Source of the DNA: Nitrospirota bacterium
GTDB taxonomy: Bacteria > Nitrospirota_A > Leptospirillia > Leptospirillales > Leptospirillaceae
DNA: 30,221 nt
NCBI GenBank assembly: GCA_027335985.1
Contig: DAHWGX010000086.1
Coordinates: 1-30,221 of the forward strand
Reading direction: 5' to 3'
Shown one piece after another: positions 23,252-30,221 of the stretch (position 1 is the stretch's first letter; each line of letters opens with the position of its first letter). The position numbers and the translations under genes were made by a program. The notes beneath the pieces are model-generated. The model saw only the letters and a program-made list of their open reading frames with translations, had not been told where the DNA came from and did no database searches.

Positions 23252-25759
23252 CTAGCGCTGCCAGAGTACCCGGCCGTATTCGAGCGGAACCTTGACCCCT
23301 TCGTGGTAGGGGACCACCCTGAGGGTGTAGTCCCCCACAGGACGGTCGGCGGGCACAGTGACCCCATAGATATAGCCGTTGCGTGCTCCGGCAAGGGTTT
23401 TGACCCGATCCATCGTCTTTCGGAATGAAACACCTTTCTCTGGAGGGGCCGCGTATATCTCGACCCTCACATCCTCGGGGGCGATCTCCCCGAGCCAGAC
23501 GGCGCATTCAATCCGGTGCCCCTCCTCCGATTCCTGCACCGTCTCCGTTCCGAAACGGATCCCTTCCCAGTTCCGGTCCAAGTGCTCCTTCCAGGCATCG
23601 ATTGCCCGGGCCTGTGCCCCTCCATTCGACTGGCGTGATTCATAGGCCGTGGCGGCCGGCAGATAGGCCCGTTCGAGATATTCCCGGACCATCCGGTCCG
23701 TGCTGAACACCGGTGTCAGTGTCGCCATGCTCTCCCGGACCCGGCTGATCCAGCGTGTCGGGATCCCGCTCTCATCCCGGTCGTAGAAGTCGGGGATCAC
23801 CTCCTGTTCGAGGATCCGGTAGAGGTCCTCCGCATCCCGACGATCTCTCGACGGATCTTCAAAGGAGGTGTCATCGCCGATGGCCCACCCGACCTCGGGG
23901 CGGTAGGCCTCTGCCCACCACCCGTCCCTGATCGAACAGTTCAGCCCCCCGTTGACGAGCACCTTCATGCCGCTGGTCCCGGAGGCCTCCCAGGGTCGCC
24001 GTGGACAATTGACCCAGAGGTCGATCCCTCCGACCAAAGTCTGGGCCACGTTCATGTCGTAGTCGCTCAGGAAGAAGACCATCCCGTGTGTCCGCGGATC
24101 GGAGGCGAAATGGACCCACTCCTGGATGAAACCCTTTCCGGCCATATCCTGGGGATGGGCTTTGCCTGCGACGAGAATGCGGACCGGACGGTCTGCATGA
24201 GACAGGAGACCGAGAAGGCGTTCGTGGTTGAAAAGAAGAAGGTTAGGGCGTTTGTAGGAGGTGAATCGGCGGGCAAGACCAATATAGAGGGCATTCGGAT
24301 CCAGGAATGGGAGGGGGGCGTTCTCGCCCCGAACTGATCGCTGACGGACCAGGTGGCGCTGGACCCCTTCGAGCATCGCGATCCGGTTCTTCATCCGGAG
24401 ATCCCAGAGAAACTCGTCGGAAGCGGCCATAATCTCCTGGGCCGGTTCGGACGATCCGTCCCTGTGCATCCGCCGCTTGGGAACTTTTTCCGTCCAGAAG
24501 GCGTCGGAGATCAGGGAATCCCAGGAGAGGGTATGGATCCCGTTGGTGATGTGGGTCACTGGCACCTCCTCCACCGGCCAACGGTCGAAGAGCGGAGAGA
24601 AGATTTTCCGGCTGACCTCTCCATGGATGCGGCTCACTCCGTTGATGAATCCGCTTCCCCCGATGGCCAGTCGCGCCATGTTGAAAGCCTCCTTGTCGTC
24701 TTCAGGATCGATTCGTCCCAGCCCCAGAAGATCCTTGTCGCTCAGGTTCCATTCCTTCTGGTAGAGGGAAAAATACTGGTGAAAAAGCGCCGGATCGAAG
24801 GCATCGAAGCCGGCGGGAACGGGGGTGTGGGTCGTGAAAACATTTCCGGCCCGCGTCACGTGAAGGGCATGGCGGAAATCGGAAATCTTCTCCCGGACCA
24901 TCCAGGCATGGGCCCTCTCCAGAATGGCAAAAGCAGGATGGCCCTCATTGATGTGCAGCACGTTCACGTCGATCCCCAAGGCATGAAGGATCCTGTACCC
25001 TCCTATTCCCAGGACCATCTCCTGAACCAGCCGCATCTCGCGTCCACCTTCATAGAGCTCGCCGGTGATGCCCCGGTCCATAGGGGTGTTGACGGGGTCG
25101 TTCGAGTCGAGAAGGTAGAGGGTCGTCATTCCCAGCCGGACCTGCCAGACACGCAGAATCAGGGTCCGTCCCGGAAGGGGAATGGGAATCCGGAGCCATT
25201 GTCCCGTCGATCCGCGTAGCGGGCTGATCGGAAGCGAATCGGGATCGTTGTAGGGATAGCTTTCGATCTGCTCCCCTTGGGCGTTGACCACCTGGCGGAA
25301 GTATCCCTTTTGGAACAGGAGGCCCACTCCCACAAGGGGAACCCCGAGGTCCTCGGCGCTTTTAAGATGGTCACCCGCCAGGATTCCAAGACCACCCGCA
25401 TAGATGGGAAGAGATTCGGAGAGTCCGAATTCCATGCTGAAGTAAGCGACCGTCTTAAGCGGCGAGCGGCCGTAATGCTCGGAGTACCAGGTGGGGGCAT
25501 GGTCCTCCTGGCTCCAGAGATTGTGGACTTCGGCGATTCGCGCCAGGAATTCTCCGTTCTGGGCCAGGGCATTCAGGTGGGCGACCGAGACGGTCTGCAG
25601 GATCAGCCAGGGGTTCCGGATCAGCTTCCAGAGGACCGGATCGAGCTGGTTCCAGAGTTCGTCGGCCCGGTGGTTCCATGTCCATCTGAGATCGAGCGCC
25701 ATCTCCACCAGAGGTTCGAGTCCCTGGGGCAAGTCCCTTGTCCTGTATCGCTCAAGCAT
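23252..25759 (-). CDS. glgP: Alpha-glucan (glycogen/maltodextrin) phosphorylase
   Basis: This 835-residue GT35-family enzyme releases glucose-1-phosphate from glycogen or maltodextrin. The N terminus carries the DUF3417-type segment typical of the long archaeal/bacterial alpha-glucan phosphorylases (LRWTWNHRADELW, then VAYFSMEFGL). The PLP-binding lysine is K599 in GTSGMK, and the phosphate-site ARRFTSYKR is present. C-terminal 100 residues form a beta-rich appendage. The ATG at 25759 lies inside the end of ackA (8-base overlap) with GGGAGG upstream, so it is coupled to ackA. A longer frame upstream covers ackA's end and is not favoured. Confidence 0.95.
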   Translation of the reverse strand: MLERYRTRDLPQGLEPLVEMALDLRWTWNHRADELWNQLDPVLWKLIRNPWLILQTVSVAHLNALAQNGEFLARIAEVHNLWSQEDHAPTWYSEHYGRSPLKTVAYFSMEFGLSESLPIYAGGLGILAGDHLKSAEDLGVPLVGVGLLFQKGYFRQVVNAQGEQIESYPYNDPDSLPISPLRGSTGQWLRIPIPLPGRTLILRVWQVRLGMTTLYLLDSNDPVNTPMDRGITGELYEGGREMRLVQEMVLGIGGYRILHALGIDVNVLHINEGHPAFAILERAHAWMVREKISDFRHALHVTRAGNVFTTHTPVPAGFDAFDPALFHQYFSLYQKEWNLSDKDLLGLGRIDPEDDKEAFNMARLAIGGSGFINGVSRIHGEVSRKIFSPLFDRWPVEEVPVTHITNGIHTLSWDSLISDAFWTEKVPKRRMHRDGSSEPAQEIMAASDEFLWDLRMKNRIAMLEGVQRHLVRQRSVRGENAPLPFLDPNALYIGLARRFTSYKRPNLLLFNHERLLGLLSHADRPVRILVAGKAHPQDMAGKGFIQEWVHFASDPRTHGMVFFLSDYDMNVAQTLVGGIDLWVNCPRRPWEASGTSGMKVLVNGGLNCSIRDGWWAEAYRPEVGWAIGDDTSFEDPSRDRRDAEDLYRILEQEVIPDFYDRDESGIPTRWISRVRESMATLTPVFSTDRMVREYLERAYLPAATAYESRQSNGGAQARAIDAWKEHLDRNWEGIRFGTETVQESEEGHRIECAVWLGEIAPEDVRVEIYAAPPEKGVSFRKTMDRVKTLAGARNGYIYGVTVPADRPVGDYTLRVVPYHEGVKVPLEYGRVLWQR

Positions 25760-26888
25760 TGACACCTCCCGATTTGTGAATTTCTTTTTCCGTGCCCCCC
25801 AATATCCTTTCAGTTTCCCGCGCGATGGTCCTGTCTTCTCGGGCATGAAGAGCCCATACGGAGACACGGGAGCCCTCTCCCGAAACCCGTCGGTCCCCCG
25901 TTCCTGAACGGTTAGATTCTGGATCGCTCCTGACGCCCAGAAAGGCAAGGCGTTCCATGACGGCCTCCCGTGCCCGCCAGGAGTGCTCGCCGATGCCTCC
26001 AGTCAGCACCAGCGCCTCGAGTCCTCCCAAAAGGGGCGCATAGGCTCCGACAGTCATGGCGACCGAAAGAACGGCCTTTTCAAAGGCCAAAACGGCGCGC
26101 GCATCCTTTTGTTCGAGTCGTTTCTCGATCTCCCTGAAGTCGGAGACCCCCCCCGAAAGGGCGAAAAGACCCGAGCGGTGATTCAGGGCTTCCTCCAGAG
26201 CCTCGGGCGAATATCCTCTCCGAAGCAAGGCAGGAAAGATGCCTGGGTCGATCGACCCAGGCCGGGTCCCCATGACCAGACCATCCAGAGGTGTGAACCC
26301 CATGGAGGTCTCCACAGATCTCCCCCGCAAGAGAGCGCAGGCCGATGCTCCATTCCCCCAGTGGACCGCCACCAACCGTTCCGGAAGGGCGCCTCCCAAG
26401 AAGCCAGGAAGACGATGGACGACATCGTCGTAGGAAAGGCCGTGAAAACCGTATTTCTCGACTCCCTCATTTTTTTCCCATTCATCAGGAAGGGCGTAGC
26501 GCCTTGCCGTCTCGGGAAGGGTCCGATGGAACTGGGTGTCGAAAACAGCGACCACCGGAAGGGACTGCTCCATCCCTGTCAGGGCGGAGAGAACGCGAAT
26601 GGCGATGGGAATGTGAAGAGGGGCCAGAGGTAAGAGCTTCTCCAGAACGGAGAGGACTGTTGGGTCGACCCTGACGCTGTCCTGGAAGGCTCGCCCTCCG
26701 TGAACAACCCGGACCCCGATCGCCTGGGGAGGCGATTTATGGCTCCACATGGAGAGAGCAGACAGGACCTTCCGCATTCCCGTCACCGAATCCTCGAGAG
26801 GGATCTCGTGATCGGCGAGAATCTCATCCCCGTCAAGGAGCGTCGTCTTCAGGGAGGAGGAACCGGGATTCACGGAAAGAACGCGCAT
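25752..26888 (-). CDS. ackA: Acetate kinase
   Basis: This 378-residue ASKHA-fold kinase interconverts acetate plus ATP with acetyl phosphate. Characteristic motifs are the N-terminal NPGSSSLK, VVHGG, FDTQFHRTLP, YGFHGLSYDDV and HWGNGASAC, then GLVMGTRPGSIDPG and the C-terminal LTGGIGEHSW. It is slightly shorter than the usual 400 residues. The start is ATG 26888 after GAAGGA; an earlier in-frame start at 26942 adds a leader not found in the family. It is followed by glgP within the same transcript, and 110 bases separate it from the LpxH-like gene upstream. The pairing with glgP and nearby ppk2 suggests storage-carbon and high-energy phosphate use. Confidence 0.94.
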   Translation of the reverse strand: MRVLSVNPGSSSLKTTLLDGDEILADHEIPLEDSVTGMRKVLSALSMWSHKSPPQAIGVRVVHGGRAFQDSVRVDPTVLSVLEKLLPLAPLHIPIAIRVLSALTGMEQSLPVVAVFDTQFHRTLPETARRYALPDEWEKNEGVEKYGFHGLSYDDVVHRLPGFLGGALPERLVAVHWGNGASACALLRGRSVETSMGFTPLDGLVMGTRPGSIDPGIFPALLRRGYSPEALEEALNHRSGLFALSGGVSDFREIEKRLEQKDARAVLAFEKAVLSVAMTVGAYAPLLGGLEALVLTGGIGEHSWRAREAVMERLAFLGVRSDPESNRSGTGDRRVSGEGSRVSVWALHAREDRTIARETERILGGTEKEIHKSGGVNA

Positions 26889-26998
26889 GGGAGATCCTTC
26901 GTCGAGAGTCTTCCCCAACCACAGGAGTTCGTCCACGATCATAGCATGGACACGAAAGCGCGGCGAGGTGTCAAATCCTTCAAGAAGGCTTCAAGACC

Positions 26999-27826
26999 TC
27001 ATTCTCCTCCCGCCACCGTCCCAATGACGCTCGACGAAAGCCTTGATTCGCCTCCGGGAACATCCGCCCTGTCGCCCCAGTAGATGACTTCGAAACGGCC
27101 CGAATCATGTTCGACGAGGGCCGATCCATGCTCTACCCAGTCCCCCGTGTTCAGATACAGGACGCCACTCTTCTCAATGATGGCGGGGTAATGGATGTGG
27201 CCGCAGACGACGCCGTCTATCCCCCTGGCCCGTGCAGAGGCGGCCAGTATCCCTTCGTACTCCCCGATGAAGCGGGTCACTTTCTTGACACGGTTCTTTA
27301 CCGCACGGGAAAGGGACCACCGGCTCGTCCGGCCCAGAATCCGGTTGATTCCGCAAAGGAGAAGATTGATCCGGAGGAGGAGTGAATAGCCCCAATCCCC
27401 GAATCGGGTCAGCATCGGAAGTGTCTGGAGGCACAAATCGAAGGCGTCGCCATGGACGACAAGATAGCGGCGCCCGTCGACGCCCTTGTGGATCCATTCC
27501 TTGGCGATCTCGAGATCGCCGAAATGGATCACCCCCCGGTCGAGGATCTTGTCGAGGAAGGATCGGACGGGATCATGGTTCCCCTCGAGATAGACCACCT
27601 TGGTTCCATGGCGGGACTTTCGGAGAATCTTCTGGATGACGGTGCTGTGGGCCTCTGGCCAGAACCAGCTCCGCTTCAGTTGCCAGAAGTCCAGGATGTC
27701 CCCCACGAGATAAAGGGTCTCGCACTCGCTCTCCCTCAGGAAGTCCAGAAGAAGATCCACCCGGCAGTCCCGGGTTCCGAGGTGCACGTCGGAAATGAAG
27801 ACCGACCGGTAATGGGCTGTCGGCAT
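26999..27826 (-). CDS. LpxH-like metallophosphoesterase
   Basis: This 275-residue calcineurin-type phosphoesterase has all metal motifs: DVHLG (N-terminal), GDILDFW, GNHDP, a central VVHGDAFD, and GHIHYP. It belongs to the UDP-2,3-diacylglucosamine diphosphatase (LpxH)-like group, which makes lipid X for lipid A synthesis, but the YLVGDILDFWQLKRSWFWP form is also shared by homologues of unknown substrate. The start is ATG 27826 with AAAGGAGG. A longer frame in the same phase lies over the neighbouring glycosyltransferase gene. The gene lies inside the 3' end of that glycosyltransferase frame (254-base overlap) and shares its direction, so a coupled envelope-lipid role is likely. Confidence 0.85.
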   Translation of the reverse strand: MPTAHYRSVFISDVHLGTRDCRVDLLLDFLRESECETLYLVGDILDFWQLKRSWFWPEAHSTVIQKILRKSRHGTKVVYLEGNHDPVRSFLDKILDRGVIHFGDLEIAKEWIHKGVDGRRYLVVHGDAFDLCLQTLPMLTRFGDWGYSLLLRINLLLCGINRILGRTSRWSLSRAVKNRVKKVTRFIGEYEGILAASARARGIDGVVCGHIHYPAIIEKSGVLYLNTGDWVEHGSALVEHDSGRFEVIYWGDRADVPGGESRLSSSVIGTVAGGE

Positions 27827-29009
27827 GGAAACCTCCTTTTGAAAAGACGTCACGGGAAAGGCAACCGGCAACCTGCCGGGCAATGAGGGTGGACGCCTCC
27901 GGACGGCCGGAGCGACGGGAGGCGCGCGCCATATCCGAAAGGCGCTCCGGATCTTCGAAGAGGGTGCAAACGAGGGCGCCTGCCCTCCGGGGCTGATCAC
28001 AGGGCACCGCCGCCCCGGCGTCTACCGCCCAGCGCCGGTTGATCGTCTCCTGTCCCCCCCTGGCCGGAAGAAGGACCAGGGGCTTTTCAAGGGCCAGCGC
28101 TTCGAAAAGGGTCATTCCCCCCGGCTTGGTGACCACCACGTCGGCAAGCCCCATCAATTCCGGCATGTTTTGTACAAAGCCATGGGCCCTGACGGCCCGT
28201 CCGGGACTTTCATGAAGAGCCGCCCACCGACTGCATTTTTTGAAAAGCCGGCTGTTTTTTCCGGCAACCGCGATAAGGGTCAGTTCTCCGGAGAAGCCGA
28301 CGAAAGAGTCGAGGAGGGAGACAAGATCGTCGATGCCCTCCCCTCCTGACAGGAGGAGCACCGTGTTTCGGTCAGGAAGTCCCATCCTCTCCAGAAGATC
28401 GCCCCGCGTCGGATGGACATTAAAATCAGGATCCACCGGGATACCCGTCGACGAAACGGAAATCGTCTGGTCCTCTCCTTTCTTCCGGACCGTCCTCTCG
28501 GCAGCCTCACCTGAGACGAAGTAATGATCGACGCCCGGCCAGAACCAGATCCCATGGGGATAAAGATCGGTGACGATAGTCCAGAGAGGCGCCCGAAGGA
28601 CTCCCTTGAGGCGATCCGGCGACAGTATTTCAAGCGGAAGGAAATGGGTGGAGAGGACAAGATCGGGAGGATCTGCATGGATTTCTTTCAAAAACTCACG
28701 GAATGCCAATCGGTCGATCCGAGAAATAAGGAGGGCAACCCATCGCGGCATGGGGTCGCTCCATTCGTAAAGGCGATCGAGGAGACGGGGAAAGCGACGG
28801 GCGAGGAAAAGGTAGCCGGTGCGATAAAGGAAACAATAGAGAGGGCGGCCCTTTTCCAGAAGATCCTCGACCCTTACGTCATACGATGGGGAGATCCTGG
28901 AAAGGGCTTTTGCGACCGCCTGTGCCGCGCGCATGTGGCCGCTTCCCACATTCGCCCCAACAATCAGGATTTTACTGCGATATTCCGGAAGGGGTTCCGT
29001 GGCCTCGAT
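27573..29009 (-). CDS. MGDG-synthase/UgtP-like glycosyltransferase
   Basis: This GT28-like glycosyltransferase adds sugars to diacylglycerol or a related lipid. It starts with KILIVGANVGSGHMRAA, the conserved GxGH loop, continues with the MGDG-synthase N-terminal domain (STHFLPLEIL, TDLYPHGIWFWPG), and has the C-terminal nucleotide-sugar site (LLLSGGEGIDD, VVTKPGGMTLFEALALEKPLVLLP). I start it at ATC 29009, which has a strong AAAGGAGGG ribosome binding site and restores the first strand; the first conventional start (GTG 28949) begins inside the GxGH loop. The normal family length would end near residue 390, but the frame runs on 84 codons through the LpxH-like gene with Arg/Gly/Pro-rich translation that looks like noise. 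Confidence 0.8.
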   Translation of the reverse strand: MEATEPLPEYRSKILIVGANVGSGHMRAAQAVAKALSRISPSYDVRVEDLLEKGRPLYCFLYRTGYLFLARRFPRLLDRLYEWSDPMPRWVALLISRIDRLAFREFLKEIHADPPDLVLSTHFLPLEILSPDRLKGVLRAPLWTIVTDLYPHGIWFWPGVDHYFVSGEAAERTVRKKGEDQTISVSSTGIPVDPDFNVHPTRGDLLERMGLPDRNTVLLLSGGEGIDDLVSLLDSFVGFSGELTLIAVAGKNSRLFKKCSRWAALHESPGRAVRAHGFVQNMPELMGLADVVVTKPGGMTLFEALALEKPLVLLPARGGQETINRRWAVDAGAAVPCDQPRRAGALVCTLFEDPERLSDMARASRRSGRPEASTLIARQVAGCLSRDVFSKGGFHADSPLPVGLHFRRAPRNPGLPGGSSSGLPEGERVRDPLSRGGHPGLLATEAELVLARGPQHRHPEDSPKVPPWNQGGLSRGEP

Positions 29010-29171
29010 GGTGCCCTCCTTTCCCGACTTTCGAACCCATTCTGCCGGGAGAAAAAGACAACTTCTTCAAGAATCCATCTCAAAACCAAGACAGGGTTCG
29101 GGGAAAAGGGGTGTTTCCTTCGTCAGATTTTGCTAACGTGGAAAAAGACGTCGTCAACCCGAGGAGGTCCC

Positions 29172-29993
29172 ATGAGCGCCAAACATTCCAAACCCCCAAA
29201 ATCTCCTGAAATCAATCGCTCCTCCGAACCGACCCCTGAACTGGTCCAATATCACCAGGACCTCCGGGAAGCCCAGATCGAACTCGTCAAATTCCAGAAG
29301 CATCTGATCAGGGAAAACCAGAAGGTCCTCATTATTTTTGAAGGACGCGATGCCGCGGGAAAGGACGGGACGATCAAGCACTTCACCGAGCACCTGTCTC
29401 CCCGGGAAACCCGCGTGGTGGCACTGGGAAAACCCTCCGACCGGGAGCAGTCCCAGTGGTATTTCCAGCGCTATGTCACCCATCTCCCAGCGGCCCAGGA
29501 GATGGTCTTCATGAACCGGAGCTGGTACAACAGGGCAGGGGTGGAGAGGGTGATGGGATTCTGCTCAGGAGAACAGTATGAAGAGTTCATGGAGACCGTT
29601 CCGTCCTTCGAGCAGATGATTGTCCGTTCGGGAATCCGTCTCTACAAGTACTATCTCGACATCGACCGGGACGAACAGAAAAAACGGCTCCAGAGCCGCC
29701 AGGAGGATCCTCTCAAACAATGGAAGATCAGCCCCATCGACATGGCGGCCCAGAAGCACTGGGATGACTACAGCAACGCAAGGAACCAGATGTTCGCGCG
29801 GACCCATTCGGCCATAGCCCCCTGGATCGTCGTCCGGGCCGACAATAAGGACCACGCCCGGATCCATGTCATCCGGGATTTCCTTTCCAGGGTTTCCTAC
29901 AAGGGAAAAAAAGAGGCGGTGGTTCTTCCGGACCCGACAACGGTCTTTCTCTACTCTCGCTCCTACCTGGACAACGGCATGATCGCCCCCTGA
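29172..29993 (+). CDS. ppk2: Polyphosphate kinase 2
   Basis: This 273-residue P-loop kinase uses polyphosphate to phosphorylate a nucleoside diphosphate (usually ADP or GDP). The Walker A is FEGRDAAGKDGTIK, followed by the PPK2 signatures EQSQWYFQRYVTHLP and NRSWYNRAGVERVMGF, then the lid KRLQSRQEDPLKQWK. Length and single-domain layout match class I PPK2. ATG 29172 has GAGGAGG directly upstream. A longer in-frame stretch runs back over the divergent glycosyltransferase gene and is not favoured. It is transcribed away from the glycosyltransferase cluster from a 162-base gap. Polyphosphate use fits with the acetate kinase and glycogen phosphorylase nearby. Confidence 0.95.
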   Translation: MSAKHSKPPKSPEINRSSEPTPELVQYHQDLREAQIELVKFQKHLIRENQKVLIIFEGRDAAGKDGTIKHFTEHLSPRETRVVALGKPSDREQSQWYFQRYVTHLPAAQEMVFMNRSWYNRAGVERVMGFCSGEQYEEFMETVPSFEQMIVRSGIRLYKYYLDIDRDEQKKRLQSRQEDPLKQWKISPIDMAAQKHWDDYSNARNQMFARTHSAIAPWIVVRADNKDHARIHVIRDFLSRVSYKGKKEAVVLPDPTTVFLYSRSYLDNGMIAP

Positions 29994-30050
29994 CCGCATG
30001 GAAAAGGGAAGCGCTTCCTGATATCATAAAAAGATAAATCCCTCCCCAGG

Positions 30051-30127
30051 GCGCCTGTAGCTCAGTAGGATAGAGCGTCGGACTTCGAATCCGCAGGTCG
30101 CAGGTTCGATTCCTGCCAGGCGCACCA
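30051..30127 (+). tRNA. tRNA-Arg (anticodon TCG)
   Basis: The cloverleaf has acceptor stem GCGCCTG/CAGGCGC, an encoded CCA, D stem GCTC/GAGC, T arm GCAGG/CCTGC and the anticodon loop CTTCGAA, giving TCG (arginine, CGA/CGG). A T-C mismatch lies at the base of the anticodon stem, as in the other tRNA-Arg of this window. No strong promoter match was found; a weak AT-rich stretch precedes it (30021-30039). Confidence 0.95.
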
Positions 30128-30221
30128 ATACCAGAGCCAAATATATAAAAATACCTCGACATTAATCTGAGATTGCCGGGATAACCTCAATCGGAATCCG
30201 TGGGTCGAAATGGCCGGATTG
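30128..30221. other. AT-richer stretch downstream of tRNA-Arg(TCG)
   Basis: These 94 bases show no gene and look less GC-rich at first (AAATATATAAAAATACC) than the housekeeping region. They could begin another insertion at a tRNA 3' end, but the window ends too soon to judge. Confidence 0.3.

Noticed and set aside
28524..29171. N-terminal extension of PPK2 over the glycosyltransferase gene
   Set aside because: The family begins near the ATG at 29172, which has a strong ribosome binding site.

Overview
The window looks like chromosomal DNA of a Gram-negative, GC-rich bacterium carrying the right-hand part of an integrated mobile element. The backbone encodes outer-membrane biogenesis functions (LptE, an LpxH-like hydrolase), MurJ, DciA, an alpha-glucan phosphorylase and a PCP_red/chlorite-dismutase-like fusion. 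That mix, and the general style of the proteins, suggests a Nitrospirota bacterium of the Leptospirillum type. This placement rests on recognition only, with no search, and I hold it at about even odds.

Region A (1 to about 12810) is an integrated mobilizable or conjugative element. Its integrase gene abuts the 3' end of a tRNA-Arg(ACG) gene; the other end of the element lies left of the window. From left to right it holds: a 5'-truncated ThiF/E1-like adenylyltransferase; a leftward mobilization operon (TraK-like, TraL-like ATPase, TraM-like membrane protein, a small helical protein, MobF relaxase-helicase, and a small coiled-coil gene nested in the relaxase 3' end); an intergenic region with an F/R388-like nic site; a higBA toxin-antitoxin pair; a leftward replication-type operon (AlpA-like HTH, DUF3854/DUF927-type primase-helicase, and a protein whose gene carries twelve GGTGTTCC-type repeats); a zinc-finger hypothetical gene; and the tyrosine integrase. 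The predicted nick on the + strand would send the replication/integrase side first and the mobilization genes last, as in F and R388.

Region B (12811-23251) is housekeeping. tRNA-Arg(ACG) reads leftward. leuS, lptE and holA form a tightly coupled operon. rpsT converges on it, separated by a long inverted repeat. murJ follows, convergent and overlapping with an HNH endonuclease gene that sits downstream of the PCP_red/Cld-like fusion gene. Then come dciA and a coupled pair: a ubiquitin-like sulfur carrier and a TtuA/TtcA-family tRNA thiolase.

Region C (23252-30221) is a leftward cluster (glycosyltransferase, LpxH-like phosphoesterase, acetate kinase, alpha-glucan phosphorylase), divergent from a PPK2 polyphosphate kinase. 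It combines envelope lipid work with carbon and phosphate energy storage. A tRNA-Arg(TCG) gene closes the window, followed by a short AT-richer stretch with no visible gene.

The most unusual points are the inverted-orientation repeat array inside a coding sequence, the pairing of IncP-like TraKLM proteins with a MobF relaxase next to an F-like nic sequence, apparent non-canonical starts (CTG, ATC) with strong ribosome binding sites, and a sulfur-carrier Gly-Gly motif whose codons also form the next gene's Shine-Dalgarno sequence.
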